41,641 nt of DNA from Hydrogenophaga sp. (lineage in GTDB: Bacteria > Pseudomonadota > Gammaproteobacteria > Burkholderiales > Burkholderiaceae_C). Where the stretch lies: NCBI RefSeq assembly GCF_018780385.1, contig NZ_JADMJO010000051.1:1-41641 (forward strand), written 5' to 3'. The notes under the pieces were generated by a model. That model ran no database searches. It saw only the letters and a list, made by a program, of their open reading frames with translations, and was not told the origin of the DNA. Below, in pieces: positions 8,693-17,152 of the stretch (within the stretch, counting starts at the first letter, position 1; every line of letters starts with the position of its first letter). Both the position numbers and the translations under genes were made by a program.

Positions 8693-8708
8693 GCCGGCCC
8701 AAGCCGGC
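8693..8708 (-). other. hairpin just after glycerate kinase gene
   Basis: GCCGGC (8693-8698) CCAA GCCGGC (8703-8708) directly follows the minus-strand stop at 8710. It has no T tract, so it may protect the 3' end or be a weak terminator. The rest of 8597-8709 shows no clear promoter. Confidence 0.35.
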
Positions 8709-8709
8709 T

Positions 8710-10023
8710 TCAGAGCACCAGCACGGCCCGGAAATCGTTCACGTTGGTGTGCGTGGGACCGGTGATCACGAGGTCGCCCAGCGGTTTGAAATAGCCGTAG
8801 GCGTCGTTGCGCGCCAGGTGGTCGGTGACCTTGAGCCCCCGTGCCGCGGCGCGGGCCAGGGTGTCGGGGGTGACGAGCGCGCCCGCGTTGTCTTCCATGC
8901 CGTCGATGCCGTCGGTGTCGGCGGCCAATGCCCACACGCCGGCGATGCCGTTGAGCGCCTGCGCCATGCCCAGACAGAATTCGCCGGCCCGCCCGCCCTT
9001 GCCCCTGGCCTGGCCTTCGACGCGCGGACGCACCGTGACGGTGGTTTCGCCGCCGCTGAGGATCACGCAGGGCGTCTTGAAATCGCTGCGGCCCAGCGCC
9101 GCCGACCGCGCCAGCGCGGCGTGCACCTTGCCCACCTCGCGCGATTCGCCTTCGATTTCATCGCTGAGCACATAGGTGTTGAGTCCGATCGCTCGCGCCG
9201 CGGCCGCCGCGGCCTCCAGGCTTTGCTGCGGCGTGGCGATCAGGTGCACCTCGTGGCCCTGCAAGCGCGCATCGCCGGGTTTGGGTGTTTCGAGCTCACC
9301 GCGCTCCAGCTGCGCGCGAACGGCCGGCGGCACCTGGATGCCGTAGCGCTGCAGGATGTCGAGCGCGTCGGCGCAGCTGGTGGCATCGGCCACCGTGGGG
9401 CCGCTGGCGATCACGCTCACGTCGTCACCCGGCACATCGCTGATGGTGATGGTGACCACGCGCGCGGGCGCGCAGCCCGCCGCCAGCCGCCCGCCCTTGA
9501 TGCGCGAGAGGTGCTTGCGCACGGTGTTCATCTCCAGGATGTTGGCGCCGCTGTTCAGCAGCTCGCGGTTGATGCGCTGCTTGTCTTCGAGCGTGAGGCC
9601 GTCGGCCGGCAGCGTGAGCAGCGAGGAGCCGCCGCCCGAGATGAGGCAGAGCACCAGGTCGTCGGCGGTGAGGCCCTGGGTGAGCTGCAGGATGCGTTGC
9701 GCGGCGACCAGACCCGCGGCGTCGGGCACCGGGTGTGAGGCTTCCACCACCTCGATGCGTTCCTTCACATCCGCCGGGCGCGGTGGCGTGTGGTCGTAAC
9801 GCGTGACCACCAGGCCCGAGATCGGCGCCTCCGCCGGCCACAGGGCTTCCACCGCTTGTGCCATGGCGCCGCCGGCCTTGCCGGCTCCGATCACCACGGT
9901 GCGACCCTTGGGCGGCGGCGGCAGGAACGCGGCCGTGTTGTGCAGGGGCAGTGCGCGCTGCACCGCCACGTCGTACAGGTGGCGCAGCAGGGCACGGGGA
10001 TCGTTCAGGGTGGGTTGCATCAC
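8710..10023 (-). CDS. ttuD: glycerate 2-kinase (MOFRL/DUF4147 family)
   Basis: A 437-residue cytoplasmic kinase that phosphorylates D-glycerate to 2-phosphoglycerate. The N-terminal DUF4147 domain has VVIGAGKAGGAMAQAVEALW (about 42-61), SHPVPD and LVLCLISGGGSSLLTLPADGLTL, and the MOFRL domain has CVILSGGETTVTVR, GRAGEFCLGMAQAL and AADTDGIDG. Its ATG overlaps the stop of hydroxypyruvate isomerase (ATGA, 10020-10023), so the two enzymes are coupled. Together they carry hydroxypyruvate/tartronate semialdehyde/glycerate into glycolysis. The reductase between them (GlxR type) is not in the window. Confidence 0.9.
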   Translation of the reverse strand: MMQPTLNDPRALLRHLYDVAVQRALPLHNTAAFLPPPPKGRTVVIGAGKAGGAMAQAVEALWPAEAPISGLVVTRYDHTPPRPADVKERIEVVEASHPVPDAAGLVAAQRILQLTQGLTADDLVLCLISGGGSSLLTLPADGLTLEDKQRINRELLNSGANILEMNTVRKHLSRIKGGRLAAGCAPARVVTITISDVPGDDVSVIASGPTVADATSCADALDILQRYGIQVPPAVRAQLERGELETPKPGDARLQGHEVHLIATPQQSLEAAAAAARAIGLNTYVLSDEIEGESREVGKVHAALARSAALGRSDFKTPCVILSGGETTVTVRPRVEGQARGKGGRAGEFCLGMAQALNGIAGVWALAADTDGIDGMEDNAGALVTPDTLARAAARGLKVTDHLARNDAYGYFKPLGDLVITGPTHTNVNDFRAVLVL

Positions 10024-10832
10024 AGGGGTCTTCCAGTGGGGTGGCGTCCGTGGGCGGCCAGCCAGGTGAGGCCTGCGCGGGTGCCGCCGTCGCGTTTTTC
10101 AAGAGGGAAATACTCGCAGCCCACATGGCCGCTGTAGCCCAGGCGATCGAGCTCGTCAAACAGGAATCGGTGGTTGATCTCGCCGCTGCCAGGCTCGCCG
10201 CGCCCGGGGTTGTCGGCGATCTGGATATGGCCGATGCGCGGCAGATGCGCGCGCAACATGCCGGCCAACTCGCCCTGCATGCGCTGGGCGTGGTACAGGT
10301 CGTGCTGCAGGTACAGGTTGTCAGCACCGACCTCGTCCATGATGACCAGCGCCTCTGCCGTTCTGCTCACAAAAAAGCCGGGGACATCGCGCGTGTTGAG
10401 AGGCTCCATGAGCAAACGCAGGCCGTGCACGCGCAACGCGGCGGCGGCAAAACGCAGGTTGCCCACCAGCGTGGCGCGGGCTTGCGCTTCGCTCACACCG
10501 AGGGGTTGCAGACCTGCCAGGCAGTTGAGTTGCGGCACACCGAGGGCCAGTGCATGCGTGAGGCCGCGCGCCACACCGGCGCGGAATTCGCCCACCCGGT
10601 CCGGGTGGCAGGCCATGCCGCGGTCGCCCGACGCAGGGTCGCCGCCCGGCAGGTTGTGCAGCACCATGCGCAAGCGGTTGGCGCGCAGCAGGGCGGCCAG
10701 ATGGTCGGGGGTGTGGGTGTAGGGAAACTGGCACTCGACCGCCTCGAAGCCGCAGTCGCGCGCGGCGGCGAACCGATCGGCGAACGGCAGCTCGGTGAAA
10801 AGGGTGCGGAGGTTGGCTGAGAATGTGAACAT
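10020..10832 (-). CDS. hyi: hydroxypyruvate isomerase (TIM barrel)
   Basis: A 270-residue TIM-barrel enzyme of the Hyi/OtnI family, interconverting hydroxypyruvate and tartronate semialdehyde. The start MFTFSANLRTLFTELPF is typical. The catalytic glutamates are E143 (LLMEPLNTRD) and E240 (GHVGCEYFPLEK), close to the spacing in E. coli Hyi; metal-site candidates lie in LQHDLYHAQ and GHIQIADNPGR. The open frame continues far upstream antisense to the deaminase gene, but the family start is the ATG at 10832. It is divergent from the 8-oxoguanine deaminase gene with only 36 bases between starts, so a shared regulatory region is likely. Confidence 0.9.
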   Translation of the reverse strand: MFTFSANLRTLFTELPFADRFAAARDCGFEAVECQFPYTHTPDHLAALLRANRLRMVLHNLPGGDPASGDRGMACHPDRVGEFRAGVARGLTHALALGVPQLNCLAGLQPLGVSEAQARATLVGNLRFAAAALRVHGLRLLMEPLNTRDVPGFFVSRTAEALVIMDEVGADNLYLQHDLYHAQRMQGELAGMLRAHLPRIGHIQIADNPGRGEPGSGEINHRFLFDELDRLGYSGHVGCEYFPLEKRDGGTRAGLTWLAAHGRHPTGRPL

Positions 10833-10868
10833 GCCCTCCATTGTCGCCACATCAACACCCGCTCTTCC

Positions 10869-12317
10869 ATGGCCACCCTGCTGATCGACCGCGCCACCTG
10901 CATCGCCACCTTCGACCACAGCGACCCGGCGCAGGGACGCGAACTCAAGGACGCATCGCTGTTGATCCGCGACCACCTGATTGAGTGGATCGGACCGTCC
11001 AGCGAGCTGGCTCCCGAGTTGCGCGAACAAGTCGACGAGGTGATCGACGCGCGCGGCCACCTCGTCACACCCGGCTTGGTGAACACGCACCACCACATGT
11101 ACCAAAGCCTCACGCGCGCCCTGCCGGCGGTGCAGAACGCCGAGCTGTTCGGCTGGCTGCAGGGGCTCTATCCGATCTGGACGGGGCTCACGCCCGAGAT
11201 GGTGCAAGTCTCCACCCAGGTGGCCATGGCCGAGCTGCTCATGAGCGGCTGCACGACCACCAGCGACCACCTCTACCTTTACCCCAACGGCGTGCGGCTC
11301 GAAGACAGCATCGAAGCCGCGCAGCGCATCGGCATGCGCTTCATGGCCACGCGCGGCAGCATGAGCGTGGGCCGGAGTACGGGCGGCTTGCCTCCCGATT
11401 CGGTGGTGGAGCGCGAAGACGCGATCCTCAAAGACAGCCAGCGACTCATCGAGACCTGGCACGACGCTCGCGTCGGTTCCATGCTGCAGGTGGCGCTGGC
11501 ACCCTGCTCGCCGTTTTCGGTGAGCACCGCGCTCATGAAGGAAAGCGCGGCGCTGGCGCGGTCCTTCAAGGGCCAAGGCGTGCGCCTGCACACCCACCTG
11601 GCCGAGAACGACCACGACATCGCCTACAGCCTGGAGAAGTTCAACCGCACGCCCGCGCAGTACGCGCAGGAGCTGGGCTGGCTGGGTGACGACGTGTGGC
11701 ATGCCCACTGCGTCAAGCTCGACGACGACGGCATCTCGCTGTTTGCCGCGAGCCGCACCGGCGTTTCGCATTGCCCGTGCAGCAACATGCGCCTGGCCTC
11801 GGGCATCGCCCCGGTGCGCCGCATGCTGGACGCCGGTGTGCCGGTGGGCCTGGGGGTGGACGGCAGCGCCAGCAACGACGGCGCGCACATGGTGGGCGAA
11901 GCACGCCAGGCGCTGCTGCTGGCCCGTGTGGGCCGCGCGATGCAGCCGCCCGAAGTGCGTGCGGGAAAGACCTTCTTCGGGTGTGACCTCGGCCCGGCCG
12001 AGATGACCGCGCGCGACGCGTTGCACCTGGCTACACGTGGCGGTGCGCAAGTGCTGGGGCGCAGCGACGTGGGGCATCTCGCACCTGGCCTGTGCGCGGA
12101 CTTCGCGCTCTTTGATCTGCGCACGCTGGGCTTTGCCGGCGGCGCGGTGCACGACCCGGTGGCCAGCCTGCTGCTGTGCGCCAGCCCGCAGGCGGCTTGC
12201 ACGGTGGTGAACGGGCGGGTGGTGGTGCGGCAAGGCCAGCTCACCACGGTGGACCTCGGTCCGCTGCTGGAAAAGCACAACCGCCTGGCCAGAGAACTGG
12301 CGCAGGCGGCTGCGTGA
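10869..12317 (+). CDS. 8-oxoguanine deaminase (amidohydrolase family)
   Basis: A 482-residue metal-dependent hydrolase of the COG0402 group. NTHHHMYQ (72-79) supplies the HxH ligands (H74, H76), HTHLAEND the barrel histidine and GVDGSASND the catalytic aspartate. The NTHHHMYQ.LTRA and SDHLYLYP segments point to 8-oxoguanine deaminase, which converts 8-oxoguanine to urate, rather than guanine deaminase or the atrazine chlorohydrolase branch. Its neighbours (hyi and glycerate kinase, divergent) process glyoxylate-derived carbon, which fits purine catabolism via urate and allantoin. The stop lies 45 nt before the end of the convergent chemoreceptor gene. Confidence 0.88.
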   Translation: MATLLIDRATCIATFDHSDPAQGRELKDASLLIRDHLIEWIGPSSELAPELREQVDEVIDARGHLVTPGLVNTHHHMYQSLTRALPAVQNAELFGWLQGLYPIWTGLTPEMVQVSTQVAMAELLMSGCTTTSDHLYLYPNGVRLEDSIEAAQRIGMRFMATRGSMSVGRSTGGLPPDSVVEREDAILKDSQRLIETWHDARVGSMLQVALAPCSPFSVSTALMKESAALARSFKGQGVRLHTHLAENDHDIAYSLEKFNRTPAQYAQELGWLGDDVWHAHCVKLDDDGISLFAASRTGVSHCPCSNMRLASGIAPVRRMLDAGVPVGLGVDGSASNDGAHMVGEARQALLLARVGRAMQPPEVRAGKTFFGCDLGPAEMTARDALHLATRGGAQVLGRSDVGHLAPGLCADFALFDLRTLGFAGGAVHDPVASLLLCASPQAACTVVNGRVVVRQGQLTTVDLGPLLEKHNRLARELAQAAA

Positions 12318-12362
12318 TGCGGGCGGTGGAGGCAGCTCAAGCCACCGGGGGCTGGATCGGGC

Positions 12363-13952
12363 TCAGGCGCGAACCACACCGGTTTTGAAGACCGCCACCG
12401 ACGCCACGAGTTGCTGCGCCTGCTGCTTGAGGCTGTCGGCCGCAGCGGCACTTTCTTCGACCAGCGCCGCGTTCTGCTGCGTGCCCTGGTCCATGCGGGT
12501 GATGGCCTGACCGACCTGCGCCACGCCCGAGCTCTGCTCGGCACTCGCCGCGCTGATCTCGCCGACGATGTCGCTCACGCGGCGGATCGAGGCCACGACT
12601 TCCTGCATGGTGGTGCCGGCCTGGTCGACCAGGGCCGAGCCCTGTTCCACACGGTCCACGCTGGCGCCGATCAGGCCCTTGATTTCCTTGGCCGCCTCGG
12701 CGCTGCGCTGCGCCAGGTTGCGCACCTCGCCGGCCACCACCGCAAAGCCTCTGCCCTGTTCACCAGCGCGCGCGGCTTCCACCGCGGCGTTGAGTGCGAG
12801 GATGTTGGTCTGGAAAGCGATGCCGTCGATCACGCCAATGATGTCGCTGATCTTGCGGCTGCTCTCGTTGATGCCCTTCATGGTTTGCACCACGCGGCCC
12901 ACCACCTCACCGCCCTGCACCGCCACGCTGGACGCGCTCTGGGCCAACTGGCTGGCCTGGCGCGCGTTGTCGGCGTTGTGGCGCACGGTTGTGCCCAGCT
13001 GCTCCATGGTGGCCGCCGTCTGCTGCAGTTCGCTGGCCTGCTGCTCGGTGCGGGCCGAGAGGTCCTGGTTCCCCGAGGCGATCTCGCCGCTGGCGTGCGA
13101 CACGTAGTCGGAGCTGCGGCGCACATCCGTCACGGCCTTGGACAGGCCCTGCTGCATGGCGAGCAACCAGGCCAGCAGGCTGTCGGTGTCGCCCTTCTTG
13201 AGGTGGATCGGCGTGGTCAAGTCGCCTTCGGCCACGGCCCGCGCAATGCTCACCGCAGTGCGCGGCTCGCCGCCGAGCTGGCGCAGCATGTTGCGGGTGA
13301 TCATCAGCGCAAGGCCAATGCCGACCACCAGTGACAGGCCCAGCAGACCCATGACGGCAAAACGCGCCTGGTCGTACACGGCGGTGACGTGTTTCGCAGA
13401 GGCTTCACCACCGTCGTAGTTGAACTGGATCAAGCCGTTGAGGGCGGCGACCACCTCGTCGAACGCCATGCTGGAGAGGCCATCGGCGATGTCGGCAGCA
13501 TCCACCTGCTTTTTGTCGCGGCCGAGCTTGATGACCTTTTCGTTGGCCTGCAGGTAGGCGGCCCAGGCGGTCGAGAGTTTGGCGGTCAACGCCGTTTCCT
13601 CGTCGCCCGACACGCGTCCCTGGTAACCGGTGAACAAGGCCTGCAAGGACTTGCCGGCCTCTTTCATCTTGTCTTCGTATTCGGCGTGGTAGCTGCCGTC
13701 TTCGGTGCGGCTGTGCTTGACCTCGAACTCGCGGTACTCGACCGCCAGTGCACGCGCATCCGACAGGGCGCCCACGCCTTTGAGCCATTTCTGGGACAGC
13801 GCGATGGCTTCGGTATCCACGCTCTTCAGACCCACCAGAGCGGTGGCGCCGAGAACCGCCGTCAACACCAGAATGGACGCAAACGCGCCGAAGAGCTGCT
13901 GGCCCACCGAGAGTCGGGGGAGCCAGCCAAAGGGATTGAGAAGTTTTTTCAT
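12363..13952 (-). CDS. methyl-accepting chemotaxis protein
   Basis: A 529-residue chemoreceptor: short cytoplasmic N-terminus, TM1 about 18-42, a four-helix-bundle-type periplasmic domain (about 43-190), TM2 about 191-213 ([21 protein letters not shown]), HAMP with the LGGEP motif, and the signalling domain. The hairpin tip is the highly conserved block [26 protein letters not shown]. No C-terminal pentapeptide tether for CheR/CheB is present. It lies 13 nt downstream of a secreted Cache protein gene on the same strand, behind a sigma-28-like promoter, so both are probably expressed with late flagellar genes. The ligand is unknown. Confidence 0.93.
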   Translation of the reverse strand: MKKLLNPFGWLPRLSVGQQLFGAFASILVLTAVLGATALVGLKSVDTEAIALSQKWLKGVGALSDARALAVEYREFEVKHSRTEDGSYHAEYEDKMKEAGKSLQALFTGYQGRVSGDEETALTAKLSTAWAAYLQANEKVIKLGRDKKQVDAADIADGLSSMAFDEVVAALNGLIQFNYDGGEASAKHVTAVYDQARFAVMGLLGLSLVVGIGLALMITRNMLRQLGGEPRTAVSIARAVAEGDLTTPIHLKKGDTDSLLAWLLAMQQGLSKAVTDVRRSSDYVSHASGEIASGNQDLSARTEQQASELQQTAATMEQLGTTVRHNADNARQASQLAQSASSVAVQGGEVVGRVVQTMKGINESSRKISDIIGVIDGIAFQTNILALNAAVEAARAGEQGRGFAVVAGEVRNLAQRSAEAAKEIKGLIGASVDRVEQGSALVDQAGTTMQEVVASIRRVSDIVGEISAASAEQSSGVAQVGQAITRMDQGTQQNAALVEESAAAADSLKQQAQQLVASVAVFKTGVVRA

Positions 13953-13965
13953 CGCGCCACCGCCA

Positions 13966-14454
13966 TCACTTCTTGTGACCGATGTAGCTCGCGCCGATGA
14001 TCTTGCCGCCGGCGTCCTTGATCGGGTTGTAGCAAGCGTCGAAAGCGGTGCCCAGCACGTCGATGGGGCCGCAGAACTGCTGACCTTTGCTCACGGATTC
14101 GTAGGCGGCGTTGCGGGCGAGCTGGGTGCCCACGCCGCGTTTGCCTTCGGGCGTAAGCACATTGGTGCTGACGCGCACGAACTCGTCGCCCTCTTTCACG
14201 AACACGGTGGCGGTGGCCTGGTGGCTCTTGCGAATGCCGTCGACCACATCGAAGTTGTTGTTGATCTTGCGCTCGCCGAAGAACAGGGCGGGCACTGTTT
14301 TTCCGGCCACGGTGTCGGTGCCTTCGACGCGGGGTGCCCCGATCTTGGTCAGGCGACCGTCGAGGTCGGCGATGGTGGCTTTGGGATCGTTGGCGTGGGC
14401 GAAGGAGGCAGAGACGGCCAGCGTGGCCAGCATGAGGGCGCGATTCAGTTTCAT
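13966..14454 (-). CDS. secreted single Cache-domain protein
   Basis: A 162-residue exported protein. [21 protein letters not shown] is a typical Sec signal peptide with cleavage after A21. The mature part looks like a Cache_3/Cache_2 sensor domain ([71 protein letters not shown]). C128 and C141 could form a disulfide. There is no membrane anchor or signalling domain, so it would be a free periplasmic ligand-binding protein. The adjacent chemoreceptor gene suggests it reports to that receptor (inference). The start is set by the signal peptide and a TGGAG site. Confidence 0.85.
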   Translation of the reverse strand: MKLNRALMLATLAVSASFAHANDPKATIADLDGRLTKIGAPRVEGTDTVAGKTVPALFFGERKINNNFDVVDGIRKSHQATATVFVKEGDEFVRVSTNVLTPEGKRGVGTQLARNAAYESVSKGQQFCGPIDVLGTAFDACYNPIKDAGGKIIGASYIGHKK

Positions 14455-14508
14455 GACAACTCCAGAAAGAACAGGTTGAGGGTGGGGCATCCGGGGGGAT
14501 GTAATTCC

Positions 14509-14535
14509 TTATCGGTAACAAGTTGTCGGACTTGA
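14509..14535 (-). promoter_or_regulatory. putative sigma-28 (FliA) promoter for Cache-MCP operon
   Basis: On the minus strand TCAAGTCC - 11 nt - ACCGATAA compares with the FliA consensus TAAAGTTT-N11-GCCGATAA (5/8 and 7/8 matches, exact spacing). It lies about 55 nt upstream of the Cache protein ATG. Confidence 0.6.
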
Positions 14536-14577
14536 ACCTGGCCCTGGATCATTCTGGTGGTCACGCGCGCGCCGCAT

Positions 14578-14594
14578 CCCCGGAAAAGCCGGGG
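14578..14594 (-). other. hairpin downstream of the Lrp-type gene
   Basis: CCCCGG (14578-14583) AAAAG CCGGGG (14589-14594) lies between the end of the Lrp-type gene and the Cache promoter. There is no T tract, so it is only a possible weak terminator. Confidence 0.3.
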
Positions 14595-14631
14595 CTTCTC
14601 CGCTCAATTCCCGCTGTGGAGGGGGCTGCCC

Positions 14632-15111
14632 TCAGGTCTCGGGAGAGGCGGGCAACTGCAGCGGCCGGTCTTCAAACTCGGTGTTGAGCACCACGGTGCT
14701 GGTGGTGCGGGCCACGCCGGGGATGGCCTTGATCTTGTAGAGCACGTCTTCCAGCGCACGGGCGTGCGTGGTGCGGATCTTGGCCAGGAAGTCGTACTCG
14801 CCGGCCACGCTGTGCAGCTCCAGCACCTCGGGCATGTCACGCAGCAGGGGCGCCACCTCGCGGCAGTGGATGCCGCCGTCGTTGCGGATGGCCACGAACG
14901 CGGTGAAGCGCAGGCCCACGCGGTCGGGATCGACCCGCAGCGAAAAACGCTCGATCACGCCGCGCTCCACCATCTTCTTCACCCGCTCGTGCACGGCGGC
15001 GGTGGACAGGCCCACCTCGGACGCCACATCGGCGTAAGAACGTCGGCTGTCGGAGCTCAGCGCCGTCAAAATTCTGGCGTCCATGTCGTCGAGCTGAATA
15101 TTTGCTTGCAT
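14632..15111 (-). CDS. Lrp/AsnC family transcriptional regulator
   Basis: A 159-residue regulator. The N-terminal winged helix-turn-helix (about 5-65) contains LDDMDARILTALSSDSRRSYADVA and a recognition helix around STAAVHERVKKM. The C-terminal RAM domain (about 70-150) has the EVLELHSVAGEYDFLAKI motif, where the GEYD loop usually contacts an amino-acid effector. It is divergent from an EamA transporter with 70 bases between starts, a common layout in which the regulator controls an amino-acid exporter. A perfect palindrome at 15151-15160 in that gap is a candidate operator. Confidence 0.92.
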   Translation of the reverse strand: MQANIQLDDMDARILTALSSDSRRSYADVASEVGLSTAAVHERVKKMVERGVIERFSLRVDPDRVGLRFTAFVAIRNDGGIHCREVAPLLRDMPEVLELHSVAGEYDFLAKIRTTHARALEDVLYKIKAIPGVARTTSTVVLNTEFEDRPLQLPASPET

Positions 15112-15150
15112 ACGGCCTAAATCCTGTTCAAAATACGGCGCCGGAGAGAT

Positions 15151-15160
15151 TTTCCGGAAA
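15151..15160. promoter_or_regulatory. palindromic candidate operator between lrp-type and eamA genes
   Basis: TTTCCGGAAA is a perfect 10-bp palindrome with AT-rich flanks (GAT...TTA) in the 70-base divergent gap. Its location suits binding by the adjacent Lrp-type regulator, but no consensus for this regulator is known to me. Confidence 0.4.
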
Positions 15161-15181
15161 TTATCTTACGGGAACACGAAA

Positions 15182-16162
15182 ATGCCGACATTCATCAGCC
15201 AACTGGGCCTGGAGCGCCAGACGATACGCCTGTACGGTGCCTTGCTGATTGTGTACATCGTCTGGGGCACGACCTATTTCGCGCTCGACGTGGCCATGCA
15301 GAGCCTGCCACCGGTGCTGATGAACGGGGTGCGTTTCGTGGTCGCTGGCTCGGTGATGCTGGCGATCGCGCGCTGGCAGGGCCTGCCCTGGCCCACGGCC
15401 GCGCAGTGGCGCAGCAGCGCCCTCATCGGTTCGCTGATGGCCTTTGCGGCCATGGCGCTGATGGTGCTGGCGCAGCGCCTGGGCATCGGCTCGGGCCTGA
15501 TGGCCACGGTGGTCACCACCATGCCGATGTGGCTCGCGCTGTGGACGCGGTGGGGCGGCGAACGCGTACCCCTCACCAGCTGGATCGGGCTGGCGCTCGG
15601 CGCCATGGGCGCGCTGGTGCTGGCGCTCGAAGGCGATTTTTCCGCCACGCCGCTGGGTGCGCTGCTGGCCTTCGGCGCGCCGTTGTGCTGGAGCCTGGGC
15701 TCGTACGCCTCGCGCAAGCTGGTGTTGCCCGCACCGGCCATGGCTTCGGGCGCGCAGTGGCTGATCGGCGGCTTGCTCGGTGTGGTGGTGGCCGCCGTGT
15801 TTGAGCCGGGTGCGCGCCATTTCGAATGGGCGCAGGTCAGTGCGGCGTCCGCGCTGGCCTGGGTCTACCTGGTGGTGATGGGCACGCTGGTCACGCTCAA
15901 CGCCTACCTGTGGTTGCTGAAAAACACCACCGCCGCGCTGGCGGGCAGCTACTCGTTCGTGAACCCGGTGGTCGCACTGTGCGTGGGCGTGCTGCTCGGC
16001 GGGGAGCAGCTCACGGGCTGGGTGTTCGTGGCCATGCCGCTGATCCTGCTGGCGCTCGCCCTCATTCTGTACGGCCGCGACTTGAGCACCTGGTTGCGCA
16101 CCCGCACCGCGGCTCACACCAGCGTGACGACCACCAGCCACGCCAGCGAAGCCCAGCGATAG
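15182..16162 (+). CDS. EamA (DMT) family transporter, YedA-like
   Basis: A 326-residue inner-membrane protein with ten predicted helices arranged as two EamA repeats (about 20-145 and 160-300). VYIVWGTTYFALDVA marks the first repeat and SYSFVNPVVALCVGVLLGGEQLT the second; both resemble YedA/RhaT-type metabolite exporters. Its position opposite an Lrp/AsnC regulator suggests an amino acid or related metabolite as substrate (inference). The last 49 bases overlap the convergent small membrane-protein gene, so its hydrophilic tail (TRTAAHTSVTTTSHASEAQR) is encoded over that gene. Confidence 0.9.
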   Translation: MPTFISQLGLERQTIRLYGALLIVYIVWGTTYFALDVAMQSLPPVLMNGVRFVVAGSVMLAIARWQGLPWPTAAQWRSSALIGSLMAFAAMALMVLAQRLGIGSGLMATVVTTMPMWLALWTRWGGERVPLTSWIGLALGAMGALVLALEGDFSATPLGALLAFGAPLCWSLGSYASRKLVLPAPAMASGAQWLIGGLLGVVVAAVFEPGARHFEWAQVSAASALAWVYLVVMGTLVTLNAYLWLLKNTTAALAGSYSFVNPVVALCVGVLLGGEQLTGWVFVAMPLILLALALILYGRDLSTWLRTRTAAHTSVTTTSHASEAQR

Positions 16163-16401
16163 GGCCCCATGCCGGGCAGGCGCCACACCGAAGCCACCAG
16201 GAACAGGTTGTAAGGCAGCGGCGCGAAGTGCACCGTTGCGGCCAGCTCGATGGCTTCGTCCGCCAACGCAACAGCGAGCGCTACCGCCGTGGCCAGCAGG
16301 TTGATGACCGTGCCCACCGTCACCATGTCGCGCCAGAACAGCACGCGCATCGGCACCTCACCGCGCCAGCGGCGTGTGAAGAAGCCCACGGGGCCTGGCA
16401 T
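16114..16401 (-). CDS. small two-helix membrane protein, unknown
   Basis: A 95-residue protein starting with an ATG that directly follows the esterase stop (TGAATG at 16404-16399), which supports real coupling. A basic N-terminus (GFFTRRWRGEVPMRVLFWRD) is followed by hydrophobic segments at about 27-46 (VGTVINLLATAVALAVALA) and 54-94 (LPYNLFLVASVW...ASLAWLVVVTLV). I recognise no domain. The 3' end overlaps the convergent EamA gene by 49 nt. Confidence 0.65.
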   Translation of the reverse strand: MPGPVGFFTRRWRGEVPMRVLFWRDMVTVGTVINLLATAVALAVALADEAIELAATVHFAPLPYNLFLVASVWRLPGMGPYRWASLAWLVVVTLV

Positions 16402-17091
16402 TCAGCTCGCCAGCAGGCGCACCAGCCAGGCGTTGAGATCGGCCACCTCCTGCGCACACACCGAGTGCTCCATCGGGTAGGTGTGCCAGTCCACTGCGTA
16501 GCCCAGCGCCTGCAGCGCATCGCGCGTCTGCGCACCGCGCTCGACCACCACCATCGGGTCGTGCGTGCCGTGCGCCAGAAAGATGGGCACGTCACGGTTG
16601 GCCTCGGACCGCTCGGCAACTGTACTGGCTGCCAGCGGCAGGTAGCCCGACAGACCCACCAGACCGGCCAGGCGCTGCGGCGCGCGCAGCCCGGCCATGA
16701 GCGTCATGGCGCAGCCTTGCGAAAACCCCATGAGCACGGTGCGCGCGGGCGGCACGCCGCGCGCGGCCTCGCGGTCCAGCAGACCCTGCACCAGCGCGCA
16801 GGACTCGCGAAGACCGGCCTCGTCTTCGCGACGCGACTGACCGATGGGCGGGTGGATGTCGTACCAGGCGCGCATCTCGTAGCCACCGTTGAGCGTCACC
16901 GGGCGCACCGGCGCGCTGGGAAACACGAAGCGCACCGGGCCGATGGCATCCAGATCGAGTTCCTGTGCAATCGGCACGAAGTCGTTGCCGTCAGCGCCCA
17001 GGCCGTGCAGCACGACGATGCTGGCCACGGGAGCGGCTGCGGGGTTGCCCCCCGTGACGAGTTCGAGGGTTTCAAGCGTGTGTGAGGTCAT
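16402..17091 (-). CDS. carboxylesterase / phospholipase-like alpha/beta hydrolase
   Basis: A 229-residue cytoplasmic hydrolase of the carboxylesterase/acyl-protein-thioesterase group (YpfH/EstB-like). VVLHGLGADGNDF (about 26-38) forms the oxyanion region. The nucleophile is S124 in GFSQG, with D178 (GTHDPMV) and H209 (MEHSV) completing the triad. The start MTSHTLETLEL (17091) is preferred over ATG-like codons 12 nt upstream by family length. It is followed immediately by the small membrane protein gene. It probably cleaves short-chain esters; the physiological substrate is unknown. Confidence 0.9.
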   Translation of the reverse strand: MTSHTLETLELVTGGNPAAAPVASIVVLHGLGADGNDFVPIAQELDLDAIGPVRFVFPSAPVRPVTLNGGYEMRAWYDIHPPIGQSRREDEAGLRESCALVQGLLDREAARGVPPARTVLMGFSQGCAMTLMAGLRAPQRLAGLVGLSGYLPLAASTVAERSEANRDVPIFLAHGTHDPMVVVERGAQTRDALQALGYAVDWHTYPMEHSVCAQEVADLNAWLVRLLAS

Positions 17092-17152
17092 GACCCGCAG
17101 CATACCGGCTGCCTATGATGAAGGCTTGTTCTCGCACACCAAGACCAAGACC

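Noticed and set aside
10833..12278. N-terminal extension of hydroxypyruvate isomerase to 752 residues
   Set aside because: The extra 482 residues are antisense to 8-oxoguanine deaminase; the family start is at 10832.
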